Notes: generated by a model from the sequence alone, not told the origin. Shown: positions 49,879 through 60,850, counted from the first letter of the stretch. The stretch: 64,000 nt of DNA from Synaphobranchus kaupii (GCA_029718625.1 CM056380.1:14932786-14996785); one strand, 5' to 3'. Translations and numbers: made by a program.

Positions 49879-49952
<74 letters not shown>

Positions 49953-52900
49953 CAATCTGTCACTGCAATGTACTGTAATTCTTATGAGAAACATATAATA
50001 TTTGGCCATGTGTACTGTATTGCTAAATATAAATAATATGAAATGGCAATGGCAATGGCAATAGAAATTCAATTGAGATCTGAAGGGCGGGGGACAGAGA
50101 AATAAGCACACATATCATATTATGATATGTGTGTTTTGGCTGGTTATAGAGTACTCAAGTGACTATGTCACACTGGTTTTGGAAGTAAATTCCCCATTCA
50201 TTTAGAGAGCAGACATTAACGAAAGCTTACTTTTAAACCATTTCTACTGATTATGTCTCACGTCAATTTCCCGGATTGTTCAATATAATGCCCGTTCGCA
50301 AACTATGTTGTTTTTCTGGACCAGCTTTGAGTATATTTTACTTTTTAGTATTTTTTTTGTGAACATGCAGCGCTGGCACTGTTTAAAAACTCCACGTCCC
50401 ATAATTCCCTCCAAACGAGCAGCCTTGTCTCCAAATGTTGTCATATAATGTTAGCCAGTAGTAGGACACAGCTCCGTTTTTAAACACTTTTTTCTAACGT
50501 TAGCTAGCTAGCTTGAAGGACTAAAAGCTAGAATTACTTTATGTGGTTAACCATAGTTTCTGACCTTGTCGGGCGGGCTTCTCAACTTATCAAGCTAACG
50601 TTAGCTCGTCTTCAGCGGCAGTACTCCCATCTGCAAAAAATATCCAGACAGACGAGATGATATCTTATTGTTCGAGAACGTGCGTTGCAGTACTGAATGT
50701 AGTCCGTTAAAGTGGACTACAAGTCGAACTACAATCATTAATGCATTAGCCAACTTAAATGCATTGGCCACCCCGTTGGCCACCCTACTCGCCATCGCAT
50801 TTTCGGGATATTTTTTTCTTGAGCAGAAATTACGTTTTTAGGAGTGGAAACGTGCAAAGCCGCAGCATAATCCGGATGGTTTTGGGATGCACTTCACTTC
50901 ACTTTCACTAGTACCAAAGAGGGTAAAATATTAGCTAGTACCTCTGTGGTAGTAGCCTACCAGAGGGAAAAGCTAAGGGGAAAAGGTAGCCTTGCTAGTT
51001 CCGTCGTCCAGACGTCCACGACTCATGTGATTGCTGATGACTGACTAGCCTACTAGCAATGTAGGCTACCACCAAATTATTACAGGTAAGCTAATAAAAC
51101 CAGGATGATTGGTTGCTTTTAATTACTCCATGAATGTATTAATTTAGCGAAGGTAGGGTGTTTGTGTAGGGTTTAGCGAAGGTCGGGTGTTCCGTAAAAT
51201 ATAATTTTTAGGTTTAAAGTTAACGTTACCTTAACAAGTGCCTATAACGACTGGATGTTTTAAGTGTTGAATCTAGACGAGCAACTATCCCTGGACTTAG
51301 ATGATTTTGTGGATCTGATCGCGCAGCTTCGCTAGGGCCCACAACAATCGCAGAATACAGCTGTTGTAAGGAATTGTAAAGTCATTGGTTAATTCCATGG
51401 TTTTTTCCTGCATTGAAATGTCTTAGGCGGCCCGCCTAAGTGCTTTGCCGCCTATAGGAGAAATCGCGCAAAAAACACCTGGAAAAACCATTTTTTAAAA
51501 CGTCCGTGTATTTATTTTGCTGGAGGCTGACTCTGGACACGTGAAAATTCCGCCTTATAACATTAACGTTAATGGTAACAGTTTAAATGTGATTCTGAAG
51601 ATTGACGTTTCATGTTCATGTTCGATGACAAGTGCTGCGAAATTTAGGTAGCAAATTACAGTGCGCAATTTACATAACTGTAGCTTTGCTCAGATCACTG
51701 CACTTCATCAACAGTGGACAAGCGAAATCGATGCTGATTCAGAAAGTATATAAATTTTTAAAGATTTAATTCCATCTTTTCTGGACTTCTGCCATGAGGG
51801 CATGACAGAAATATTCGGTGCCACCGACCATAATCGAACAGTTCCACTTTGAACGTTGGAGTGAACAAGTAGGCTAGCCTAACGTTAAAAAATCATTTTA
51901 TGACTTGTGCAAGCTACAACATACAGCCTCATTGAATTGCAACCAATAAAAGCTAATAACACACTAGCACTTAGGCAGTGGTTACGCTTTTGGTTTTTAC
52001 TGTTAATCATTTTAGTATATTTTTAAATCGTTTGCGTTGTATTTTTGGACGTGCGTCGCTTTCATAACATTTTAATTCCAACAACTAGCTAAGTCCATTC
52101 ATGAAATGATTAGGTTGAATCATGAGATAGCCTACAAAAAGTATTGACATGACACAAGACGTTTTAGACTATTGTAGTCAGTTAGTGTTTAACACATTTG
52201 CAGCAATATTTTTGTCTAGCAAAATGACGAATATGCCATTTGGATTTTTCCGTCAAAGCTTCTACAAATGGGTAAATGAAGGGAAATTCTCGGTTAACGC
52301 AACCCCTGCACTTCTTCATGTAGGTTCAATCTCTACAGCAGTGAAGTTAACACAGTCAACAAACTACGTTTTCTATGAGAAATGTATTGTCGAGCCCCCG
52401 TGCACACTGCTTTCTACGGTCTAACGCTCCATTTTACCCTCCCATATATTAGGTTATATAATTGTCCCCCCACCACCCCGACTATGTATGTATTAGGCTA
52501 TTGTTTTTTTAATGAGCATCATAGCCTTTGTGCATTGCCGTTATTTAAAAAATTATTATGATGTGAATAAATACATCAGAAAACCAATAGGCCTATACAT
52601 TTTATTTCAATGTGCGATAAGGGGATGAACGCACGCACAGCCATTGAGAATTGAACCTCGTCGTTTGTTGAGCTTGGACACCTTTTTCAAGTGCGTCTCT
52701 TGCATACTAAGTAGTACATACGTTTTAGTGCACCTGGAAGTACATACTTACACGTACATGAGTACGCAAGTATGCAATTTGAGGCACCCAGCCAAAGTGA
52801 CATACATACTCTGAAAAAATCTATTAAAACCTGACAGATGTGGCTGACCCTGTGATAAATGTTTAAAGGCCATGATGGCAATATTTCTCAGCAATGTAGA

Positions 52901-55232
52901 TGCGAAATATTGCCTGCAAGAAGGATGGAGATAAGCAAATGGGACAAAAATCAGTGAGCAAAACATCTCTAATGTGGCTCCAATGTGGTGAAAAATACTG
53001 TTGGTTACATTTGTGGGCGAAATTGCCCATTTGCACTGCCTCAAGAAGAGCCTGTGTATCATTCATGGCCTTAATGATTGTGAAGGCAATGGCAATCATC
53101 TTTACTGGAATTAAAGTAAGACCCCAGCCACTTATCAAGATCCCTGTTGGGAACAAATAAAGTGATGAATTAATACAGACAAACCCATGCGCCTCCTCTG
53201 GTCCCGTTATCCATGGAAAAATGTATAAATCTAAAGAATACATAAACTAGGACAGTGTTATGTTAATCTATGTCAAAAACTGGTGTCCATCAAAGCATAA
53301 AATTGGAATAGAAGCGGTATAGGTGTTAAGATAGCCGCGATGACCAAGTTAGACCGGCCGTGCTTAGGCACCACCTAGGCCTCTTTTTGAGCCAGGTAAA
53401 ACCCTGCATTCAATTAAGTTGGTTCATTAACAAGGACGCACAACATCAGATGCGAAGCACCAATATAATTAAAGCATAATGAAAAACCTGGCTTTGTAGG
53501 TGTACTCAAACTTTTGACTAGCACCGTGTGTACACAGAGATGGGTTTAGAAGTTCATGAATACAATAAATGAATGTAAAGAATTGTCTGGCCTTTGTCTG
53601 TCTTTTGCATACGTACAGTACAAGTCAAAAGCTTGAGTACACCTACAAAGCCAGGTTTTTCATTATTATTTATGGTTTAATAAACATGTAAACACTTTAA
53701 AAGTACACAATGTAAAGAATCCTCTGTCCTTTGTAGTACAATACCTATTTGTAGAGGCTGTTGTGATTTGTTCAGGTGCTTGGAACGCCATTGGTTCATT
53801 CAATTAATTTGGTTCATTAAAAATTAATCTAAAACCAAATGCATTTGATATACAAAATCAAAATCAAAATGTACCAAACCCAATTTGGTTCAATCTAAGC
53901 TGGATAACTGCTGAGTAAAACCAGGAACAGTGCTTTTTGTTTCACTCAATGTTCGAGACGTTATAGTATCGCTTGTAAGAGTACCAGAAAATAAGATATC
54001 AAGAGTCTGTTGTTGTTGGGTCACAGACATCAGGAAGTCATGGCATGCAAAGGATATGCCACCAAATATAAAAAATTTAAAGGCACAGTCAACTTAGTGT
54101 ATGTAAACTTCTGACCAACTGGAATTGTGATATAGTGAATTAAAAGTGAAATAATTCTCTGTTTGTAAACAATTGTTGGAAAAATTACTTGTGTCATGCA
54201 CAAAGTAGATGTCCTACCTGAATTGCCAACACTATAGTTTGCTAACATGAAATCTGTGGAGTGGTTAAAAATTAGTTTTAATGACTTAAACCTAAGTGTA
54301 TGTAAACTTCCGACTTTTTGAATGGATGGGTAGTACTGCCTGGTCCTTAGTGTACCAAATATTGTAGTTATGTGTTGTGTAGAAAAACCTAAAATAGCCT
54401 TTTCTCTAGTTGGAACACAGTTTATGTTCATATTCTGTGCCACCCCAATGTGACTACTGGTCCCATGCTGGCCACCCCATTGATAATTTCCTGGCTCCGC
54501 CACTGCCCTTCTCTCCATCTGCTACCCTCTCTGGTTTCTACCTGTCTGAATAAAGCAAAAAGTATGAAAATAGGGCTGACTGTCCACCCTCCTTTAAAAA
54601 GAGGGTTTTGTTTATTGGAACCTTTCTATGTATAAAGTTCCAGTTATATGTTACACCTTGTTTTCTTTTTTTGTACATTCACGCTGAGAGCTCCGTGCCA
54701 GAAACAATCCACAAATGATTGACATGTTGCTACCATGGAAACGCGTTCAGAGAGGAAGAAACACTGAGGAGGAAAGGGAAGGTAGAAACACAATGGAACC
54801 GAACCTTGGCAGAGGGTCTGGTAGTCAGAGCAACAGTCGCCGAAGCGCTCGCAGGCAGAGTTACACTGACAGGTGTATCCCGGATCCGTCCCGTATCCAC
54901 AGCGACCCTGACAGGAGTCCAGGGTGTCTACACACGGCACAGAGAGGAGCAGAACAGACTAACGCTGGGGTCAGGATAGCACATCAAGGCATGCATGATT
55001 ATACCCCACTGGAAACATTGCACACAGCAAACGGCACGATTAACTTGAACAACACACTCTCCATTTTACCACAGGGACCTCGCGCAGATTGTAGAAGATA
55101 TGATACATGGAGTAAAATTCAGAGTTGTAACTCCTCAATTATTATGTTATTATAGGGCTAGACGTAACACTTACTGCCCTGTCCAAGAGAGAGCAGAGTT
55201 ACACCGAGGGAGAGGAGCAAGATAATCTTCAT
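37048..55232 (-). CDS. endou: Poly(U)-specific endoribonuclease with two somatomedin-B domains (9 exons)
   Basis: Secreted EndoU-family RNase that cleaves RNA at uridines. Exons: 55175-55232, 54805-54927, 47016-47135, 42881-43046, 41137-41342, 40905-41015, 40609-40716, 39158-39300, 37048-37207; GT-AG throughout. About 397 aa. Exon 1 is a signal peptide ([19 protein letters not shown]). Exons 2 and 3 each encode one 8-cysteine somatomedin-B domain ([29 protein letters not shown]). Exons 4-9 form the EndoU domain: [30 protein letters not shown] and GFHSW with the two catalytic His, [19 protein letters not shown] with the catalytic Lys region, and [17 protein letters not shown]. Exon 7 has five T where phase and homology require four (A tract 40665-40669), shifting the frame; other exons are intact. 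The C-terminus runs about 20 residues past the usual domain end. Introns hold a LINE, minisatellites and MITEs. Confidence 0.94.
37229..38566. repeat. 37-bp minisatellite in endou intron 8, about 33 copies
   Basis: The unit CTACAGGGTTCTGTCTGTAG then GTGGTACAGGCTTCAAA is 37 bp. Variants include GGCGG for GGTGG and TTTAGAA for TTCAAA, commoner at the high-coordinate end. A retroposon fragment at 37458-37560 interrupts it. Confidence 0.95.
37458..37560 (-). repeat. Retroposon 3' end inserted in the minisatellite
   Basis: TAATAATAATAATAATAA followed by ACTTTATTTGTATAGCACC and CTCAAAGTGCTTTACAAG is a common fish retroposon 3' end in reverse. Minisatellite units resume immediately after it, so it inserted into the array. 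Confidence 0.75.
39301..40316. repeat. 1-kb polypurine (GA/GGGAGA) minisatellite in endou intron 7
   Basis: About 1 kb in which the plus strand is almost entirely G and A, with interspersed GGGCAGAGGGAGG, GGATGGAGAGGG and GGGCGGAGGGAGG units. Long translations in all frames are low-complexity artefacts, not genes. The minus strand is a polypyrimidine tract ending exactly at the CAG acceptor of endou exon 8. The many G runs could form G-quadruplex or triplex DNA. Confidence 0.97.
41405..41540. mobile_element. hAT MITE left-end fragment
   Basis: Begins CAGGGGTCCCCAACCCCGGC then CCTGGAGAGCC, a standard fish hAT MITE terminus. No matching right end was found. It lies in endou intron 4. Confidence 0.6.
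41668..42076. mobile_element. Foldback MITE with GGTCACA(G)TTTAAAC ends
   Basis: About 190-bp arms: GGTCACACTTTAAACTAAGT then TCCATATAAAGGCTTTATA, mirrored by TATAAAGCCTTTATATGGAG then ACTGTTTAAACTGTGACC. The internal palindromes ATAAAGGGT/ACCCTTTAT and ATGCCAAATG/CATTTGGCAT also pair. It lies in endou intron 4. Confidence 0.8.
42115..42870. repeat. 37-bp minisatellite in endou intron 4, about 20 copies
   Basis: The unit TCATAGCCTTACAGGTGGGG then GTGGGCTGTATGAATAG is 37 bp; variants are GGCATAGTC, GGGCTGGG and CTCACAGG. The array ends about 10 bp from the donor of endou exon 4. Confidence 0.95.
43485..44025. mobile_element. MITE with CATGGGCTGTGTCCG ends
   Basis: Ends CATGGGCTGTGTCCGGATCA and TGATTCGGACACAGCCATG match the family at 6916-8371. 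The interior is AT-rich with no transposase. It lies in endou intron 3. Confidence 0.65.
44610..46537. mobile_element. DNA transposon with GGGGCCCTATCTT ends, Harbinger-like
   Basis: Inner left end at 44749 (GGGGCCCTATCTTGGCG) and right end at 46537 (GTGTAAGATAGGGCCCC) are inverted. A second left-type end at 44610 (GGGGCTCTATCTTGGCG) suggests a nested or duplicated terminus. The right subterminal region has one 51-bp duplication (46472-46522) identical in design to the satellite at 35107-35871. A possible transposase trace lies at 45909-46118. It lies in endou intron 3. No target duplication was settled. Confidence 0.65.
45909..46118 (-). pseudogene. Possible PIF/Harbinger transposase fragment
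   Basis: A minus-strand frame containing [20 protein letters not shown] resembles the HSxNxQ..DxxG segment of HARBI1/PIF DDE nucleases. Only about 20 residues look family-like, and flanking sequence does not extend the match. Weak call. Confidence 0.3.
47195..49949 (-). mobile_element. Tx1-clade LINE, 5'-truncated and dead, flanked by (GA)n
   Basis: Non-LTR retrotransposon at 47235-49880 between GA tracts at 47195-47234 and 49881-49949. Read 5' to 3' on minus: a Tx1-type pre-RT segment ([33 protein letters not shown]), then RT motifs ([46 protein letters not shown]), then a long C-terminal part ([18 protein letters not shown]; zinc-knuckle [17 protein letters not shown]). Lesions: loss of ORF1 and endonuclease; an internal deletion before YCIPDRS; a 7-bp duplication (49261-49274) that shifts frame in RT; and loss of the YADD active-site segment, since the frame goes from SAYA straight to a later conserved part. 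It lies in endou intron 2. Confidence 0.88.
50110..52680. other. Endou intron 2 sequence, nothing recognised
   Basis: No family-like reading frame or complete inverted-repeat element seen. Several GCTAGCTAACGTTAGC-like motifs occur, as in repeats at 20-24 kb. The (ATGGCA)n stretch at 50041-50060 is tiny. Confidence 0.35.
52863..53243 (-). CDS. Unrecognised 126-codon ORF inside endou intron 2
   Basis: Not recognised. The frame has a hydrophobic N-terminal third ([35 protein letters not shown]) and then a polar part with scattered His and Cys ([26 protein letters not shown]). No splice sites, codon-bias argument or neighbours support it, and it is the same strand as endou. It could be a transposon remnant or chance ORF. 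Confidence 0.15.
   Translation of the reverse strand: MYSLDLYIFPWITGPEEAHGFVCINSSLYLFPTGILISGWGLTLIPVKMIAIAFTIIKAMNDTQALLEAVQMGNFAHKCNQQYFSPHWSHIRDVLLTDFCPICLSPSFLQAIFRIYIAEKYCHHGL
53440..53700. mobile_element. Tc1/mariner end fragments, head to head
   Basis: GAAAAACCTGGCTTTGTAGG then TGTACTCAAACTTTTGACTA near 53480 is mirrored by ACAGTACAAGTCAAAAGCTT then GAGTACACCTACAAAGCCAGG near 53616. These are terminal repeats of one Tc1-type family in opposite orientation. No transposase. Confidence 0.65.
53950..54322. mobile_element. Sleeping-Beauty-type Tc1 end fused to a palindromic-MITE fragment
   Basis: 54083-54322 matches the right part of the element at 62305-63023 (CAACTTAGTGTATGTAAACT; GCTAACATGAAATCTGTGG; CCTAAGTGTATGTAAACTTC). 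The preceding 53955-54060 matches the same internal MITE-derived sequence (GACGTTATAGTATCGCTTG; GGGTCACAGACATCAGGAAG) present at 62656-62750. The two loci share the junction, so they descend from one composite. Confidence 0.8.
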
Positions 55233-55280
55233 CGTGGACCAGCTGTGCCAAACAGAACAGCTCACAGCAAGGCTTTTCCG

Positions 55281-55290
55281 TTTTATATTT
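55281..55290 (-). promoter_or_regulatory. endou TATA box
   Basis: AAATATAAAA on the minus strand 49 bases upstream of the endou ATG, implying a very short 5' UTR of about 20-25 bases. Consistent with a tissue-specific secreted protein gene. Confidence 0.55.
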
Positions 55291-55299
55291 GGCTGACCT

Positions 55300-57300
55300 G
55301 GCTAATCATAAGCCCCTCCTACTTCATCAACGGTCGAATCACCTGGCTGCTCCAGGGTATAGAACGCACAGCGTAACACGTTACACGTGTACACCCTGTA
55401 GTGTTATTTGTTTATACACTCATTTAATTCACTCTTAATCAGAGTGGCTGAAGCAGCTGATGTATCAGGATGCATTAAATGCACAACATTGAAGCAACAA
55501 GCGGAATAATTGAAGAAACATACAAATACATTCTCGTAAAAGGAAGAACAATGTCTAACGCTTACCTTGAAGAGCAATCTGCTTACATCACCGTAAATAT
55601 AACCAAGGAGCCTAACAATTACCTCTAAAGTGAAATTATTTTAAAACATAGTGTTTTTAAGGTGACCGGTAATGATTCACAGGAGCAGAAATGGTGCCAC
55701 ATTGTGTGTGGTTTGAACTTCCTGTTTGCTAAATCACACATAAATCATGCAAACTGTGTACAGGTAGGACTTGCAACAGCTGATCCATGTTCTTTGGTTC
55801 CAGTGCCATTTATTAGAATGTGATTTATTAGAATTGATTTGATGTAAATGATCAAACCAACAGGGTACAGTGCTCTTGATACTGTTTTTGGTTTGTTGTT
55901 TTTTTGTTTTTTTTTGTTTTAGCGCACAAGTTGTTATTCCTGTTGCAAAGTGACTGGTAAGCATCGTGGAATCAGTGGGGGAAGCATAATGTGTATTACA
56001 CTCATGGTACAAGGTAGACTACTTTCCGCACTGAGATAGGTAGGGATAAGATGCACACAGGGCCTTGGCACTCTGGGGAATGCTGTCCAAACTGATTCAG
56101 CAGTACAGACTTGCAGATAACAAAGGCCTGGTCAGAGAGTGGGAAAATGCCCACCTGCTCAGCAAGTCTTAAAATAACGAGAGATTACCGAGTCATGCCG
56201 CCAGCTGTAAAGGCATTATTCACAAAAGACAGCTCCCTGACATAGCCAAAAATGTTTTACAAGTACAATAAATCAACCGGAAATCCTTGTATTATATCAA
56301 AAGGTCTGGGGTCTGAACTTTCAAAATCTGCATTTAACCCTGCTGGGGAAAAGATACAGTAATGACTAATGGCAGCATTATTGTTCAAAATAAGACCGTT
56401 GGTAATGGGAGTCCTTGGGAATGCTCTTTCTTTACTTTGCACTTCTCTCTTTCTTTGCTCTTTTCTCTACGACTAGAACGGGTCGAGCCACACTCAGAGA
56501 AGGTGCAATCATTTATTGGCAACTTTAAAAAGTAAATGATGGCAGGAGCGACACACATAGATGTTTGGCTATTAGCCTTAGCTTTACCAATGTCCATGGA
56601 GGTAGAAATAAAGTGGTCTTGCTTTGAAGAGGTTGCACTAAATTGACAATGAACTAGGATTCATCCATTTTATAATTGATCATTTCTGAACATAATCAAT
56701 CCTCAACGCCTCGGTATAAACAATTATTGCGGAATCTTTCAGGCTATAGCTGTCCTTTATCCATAATGGAAAACAGAAAAACAGAAACATTTTGAAAATA
56801 CCATTTCAACATCAGGTATTTGTACTTGAAAATATGCATACAAATCATATTAAAAGATGTATAAATGGAAAATTATGGATGATTTGAAAACTTGGGGACC
56901 CTTAGTTTAGGAGGAAAAATAATTATGTTTTTTAACACTGGACTGAACTGCGTGTTTGTTTTCATTGTTTTCCCCCGGTCTGTATTCCAAACGCGGCCTT
57001 CGATAATTAACATTTTCCAGTTTTTTATTAAAAGTTCCTCCCTGTGATGTGAGATGGCCCCTGCAATGCACCCAGACTGGAATCTTTAGAGGCTGTCAAG
57101 CGAAGCATCTGCTGGGTTTCTCATGCTTACCTGCCTCTGTTACCGCAACACAACTGCTGTTGCAGCAGCCAACAGGCCAAAGGTCACCTGACTGTGGCGC
57201 TGAACGTGTGCGCAAACAGCAAACATTGCACCAGAGCATCTGCTGAAGTTATCACCACCCAGCACCCCCAGACACGTGCCCTGTAAGAGGCTGCCGAGCT
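55300..57300. other. Upstream flank of endou, no gene recognised
   Basis: No exon-like frame or complete repeat recognised. The 3' portion (57040-57300) is less AT-rich but has no supported coding frame. Confidence 0.4.
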
Positions 57301-57307
57301 GTCTGAG

Positions 57308-57640
57308 AACGATAAGTTACTCATGTAACCACGGTTCCCTGAATGATGAATGGACTGCCAGTGGGTTTGGAATATCCCATCTCAAATCGCTGGATTGGTT
57401 CGACAACTGTCTATCAAATTGGCCGTAGGCCTGGGCCCACCCCTTACGCTAGTGTATGTGAGCTATGATAAGGAGAAGAAGCCCACTATTCAGCCTCTTT
57501 TCTACATGAGATCTGAGGTTGGGGAACTGAGCTACGAGGCTTCCTTTACCTTAAAGAGTCCGTTCCTATATCAAGGAGCTGTAGTCACGGGGGTGATCAG
57601 CCTGTACCCCGAGAGGCCCATGGAGTGACTAAAAAACAAC
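57308..57640. repeat. Interspersed repeat fragment, GTTAC..GTAACC type
   Basis: Starts GATAAGTTACTCATGTAACC then ACGGTTCCCTGAATGA, the same opening design as the repeat at 59126. A 92-codon plus-strand frame (57350-57628, KKPTIQPLFYMRSEVGEL) crosses it but begins inside the repeat and has no supported splice structure, so it is not called as a gene. Confidence 0.45.
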
Positions 57641-57658
57641 ATTTTGTCTGTTTGAAAT

Positions 57659-58322
57659 TAAAGGGGCAGTTCACCAAAAATCATTATTTTGATATGTTTC
57701 TAGTAGCCTACATACAGTTTAGCTGAGAACTCATTAGCTTTGTTCACTGCAACTCACCTTGACATCACCACAATATAATGGACCTCAACGGGTCCAAAGT
57801 TTGGAGCGGCCAAAGCACCAAAAATCTATTCGAAAATATCAACAGCAACGTCTCTTTACAAATATAATGACACAGTTACTCACGAACATCCACAGACCTT
57901 GTTGTGCACGTTTTTTCCCCGAAAACTACATTCTACCGAAGTATGCCGTCTGTGTATATACATGCAAACTGTGCACCCTAGAATACAGTTGATCATTTGA
58001 GCGGATATAGCCTACACAGTTGGCGTACTTTGTTAGAAAACAGTTTTTTAAAAGAACGTGCACAACAAGGCCTGTAGATGTTTGTGAATAACCGTGTCAT
58101 TATATTTGGAAAGAGACGTTGCTGTTGATGTTTTCAAATGTACATTTTAGGGACTTTGAGTGTCACAAACTTTGGACCCATTGAGGTCTGTTCTATCAGT
58201 GAAATCATGGCGAGCTGGAGCAGATATCTACAAAACTATTGAGTTCTCCGGGAAACTAACTGGAAGGATACATAGCACTCAGGGTATGTACAAACATATC
58301 AAAATAAAATTTTGGGGTGAAC
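57659..58322. mobile_element. Kolobok-type MITE (TTAA, AGGGGCAGTTCACC end)
   Basis: The left end TTAAAGGGGCAGTTCACC is mirrored by TTTTGGGGTGAAC at the right, with long inner pairing (AACATCCACAGACCTTGTTG against CAACAAGGCCTGTAGATG). The AGGGNCAGTTCACCC terminus after TTAA is typical of fish Kolobok MITEs. The right terminus has lost its last bases. Confidence 0.75.
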
Positions 58323-59125
58323 AAATGGATGTAAATGGGCAGGCAGACACTTAGCAGTTAGTATAGCTAATGTATAAAGGAAACTGAGTGAATTCAGTCA
58401 GCTGATGTATCCTGTGAATGAAAGTGATGTTAGTCACTTTTGAAACACGGCACACTTTTCTCAAGTAGACAAGCACACTTTTCAGAGTAATACACACATG
58501 TACTGTACTGTGAGCTTGTGTTGTTTGAAAAACTGCATATAGATTATTAATTAAATTAAATAACTAATAGTATTTAATTGTAGTATAGGCTACCGTTGAC
58601 CAATTGACCAAGTAGCAGGCTTCTCCCCCTTATCATAGCCTCACCATACACCATACTCTCAGCAATAAGGTAAATTTTTCTTCATAAAGGAACAAACTTT
58701 CCAAATGTCCACTGAAAGTATAATGATGTTCAATCTGGCTACAAATAAGTAAAGCAAAAAAGGTACAAATTAATTATGTATTGCTGGAAAATTTGATCGA
58801 CAGTTGTCAAGCCAATCCAATCATTTGATATTGGATATCCTAACCCCTGGCAGTCTATTCTGGAAGGAAGAATAAGGAGCTGCTTGTTTTGCCCTTTGAA
58901 TCAAATGTACATTTTGTTTTGCTTTGTGTAGTTTTTTCAGGCATATTTTGTGACAGTTCTAAATGTCTTATTCTAAATATTTTTGGGCATAGCATTTGCG
59001 CAGGAAATCACATAGCCTGTCAAATAACACTGGCCTTATTTTGCACAGTCGATGCACCTAAAGGATGGTCATAAATATTCAATTTCATCATAAACCAATC
59101 ATGCATTTTAACCACCATCTTTGTC
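58323..59125. other. Intergenic, no gene recognised
   Basis: AT-rich sequence without a recognised repeat or supported exon. Confidence 0.4.
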
Positions 59126-60850
59126 TGAGAAAGGTATGGGTTACGAATGTAACCCTGGTTCTATGAATACGGTCAACACGCCACGGTATGGGTCATCCTC
59201 GCCGAGAGGAGGAGCTGCTAGGAGACTATAGCAAATTCACCACTACGGGCGGACCCACGTCACGCCATAAATATAGTGCTTGTACGCCGCCCGACCTCTT
59301 TTGCCGACTTGAGGGCACTTGCCGTCCTGAGGGCGCAAGGTTCCCCGCCTGACCACGCAGTGTGGCGTGTTGACCATATTTATAGAACCAGGGTTACATC
59401 CGTAACCAACACGCCACGGTATGGGTCACAGAGTACCAAATAAAGTCAGGCGGGGGATGTAGTGGGGGTACCAGGACCGCAGGTCATTGCATGAGTGCGA
59501 ATCCCGTAAAAAATGCACTATTGGCTGCTGTTCTACCAGAAGAGCAAGCTCAAGTGAGAAATGTGAAACATAACCACCGGGTGATAGAACCCAAATCATA
59601 TTCATAGTTTCTCCGCTGACCCAAGGACAGGGGAGGCAACCAATGTGAATGACACTATGCCCAGGTGATAAACCAGCCAAACGTGGGGGGATGAGGTCCA
59701 GGCCATCGCTGCACAAATGTCAGCGAGCGGGCGCCACGTAGTAAAGTTCAGGAGGTAGCTATGCCCGAGTGGAGTGAGCTACCGCATAGCCCCTCCAAAA
59801 CAATAAAAGGATTTTTGGTCTTCCTCACTGCACTTGTGCGGGAGGTATAAGACCGTAGAGCCCGGGCGGGGTACAGTGAGTGCAGCCTGGCTTCTTCAGG
59901 GGTCTCGTGGGGAGGAGGGTGAAACGCCTCCAACACCATAACCAGAGATGTACGACGCGAGAGGGCCTTAGACCAAAACGCGAGGGTTAAGAAGCAGAGA
60001 GACCGATGATACTGTCACTCAACCGCATACAGGAAGGGTGAACTGACAGTGCATGCAGCTCGCTCACACGCCTCACGGAGGTGATAGTGAGCAGGAAGGC
60101 AGTCTTCAAGGTTAGACTGAGTCCGGCCAGCTCGAAGGGCAGCTCAGTGAGGGGATTCAAAGCCTGTTGTAAGTCCCACGAAGGGACTGAGTTAGACCTA
60201 GGCAGACGAAGCCGCCTAGCTCCTCAGGGAAACTTGCTGGTGAGGGGGTGCGATCCCACCGTCAGGCCCTTAATACGCACATGGTAGTCTGATATGGCTG
60301 CCAGATAACCCCTTAGCATGGACTCCACTAGCCCCTCTTCAAAGAGGGACTGGAGGAATTCCAAAACGACTGAACTGTCACACAAAATTGGGTAAACCCG
60401 TTATTGTGGCACCAGCGGCTGACATCTGCCCACTTCCCGGCGTAGAGCACCCTCGTCAAGGGGGCTTTGATGCCTGAAGTGTTCCCAGTACTGCTGGCCG
60501 TAGACCCTACGGCCAGTCCCATCTAGGGGCCAAGCAGGTCATAAAACTGTGGATTTTGTTGCCATAGCAGGCCCTGGCCTGCGGCAGCATATCCGCTCTG
60601 GTCGGGAGGCGCGACGAGGTGCCCACTAGCAACTCCCTAGGTTCGCCCTCCATGTCTGCTGGGGCCAATTAGAGGCATCCGGCAGAACTCGTACCCTTGA
60701 GTCCCTGATCCTCGCCAGAACCATAGGCAGAGAGGGAAGGGGGGGGATAAAGCAGGGCTGGAGGCCACTGGAGCACCAAGGTGTCCATGCCCAAGGTCCC
60801 CCCCGGGCCAACTATGGATATCGCAGGGGACAAAAACTCAGAAGTGTGAG
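59126..60850. repeat. Unclassified 1.7-kb GC-rich repeat with hairpin start
   Basis: 59147-59405 is a hairpin: GTTACGAATGTAACCCTGGT then TCTATGAATACGGTCAACACG is mirrored by CGTGTTGACCATATTTATAG then AACCAGGGTTACATCCGTAAC. The direct repeat ACACGCCACGGTATGGGTCA occurs on both sides (near 59168 and 59408). About 1.4 kb of GC-rich sequence follows with no intact frame on either strand. The layout resembles terminal structures of fish retroelements (DIRS-like or LTR), but no reverse transcriptase or recombinase was found. Confidence 0.5.

Noticed and set aside
54715..55155. 146-codon plus-strand frame
   Set aside because: Antisense to endou exon 2; the minus strand has the eight-cysteine somatomedin-B pattern and splice sites.
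57350..57628. 92-codon plus-strand frame with folded-protein-like composition
   Set aside because: Starts inside an interspersed repeat, with no family recognised and no splice support; could be revisited with a protein search.
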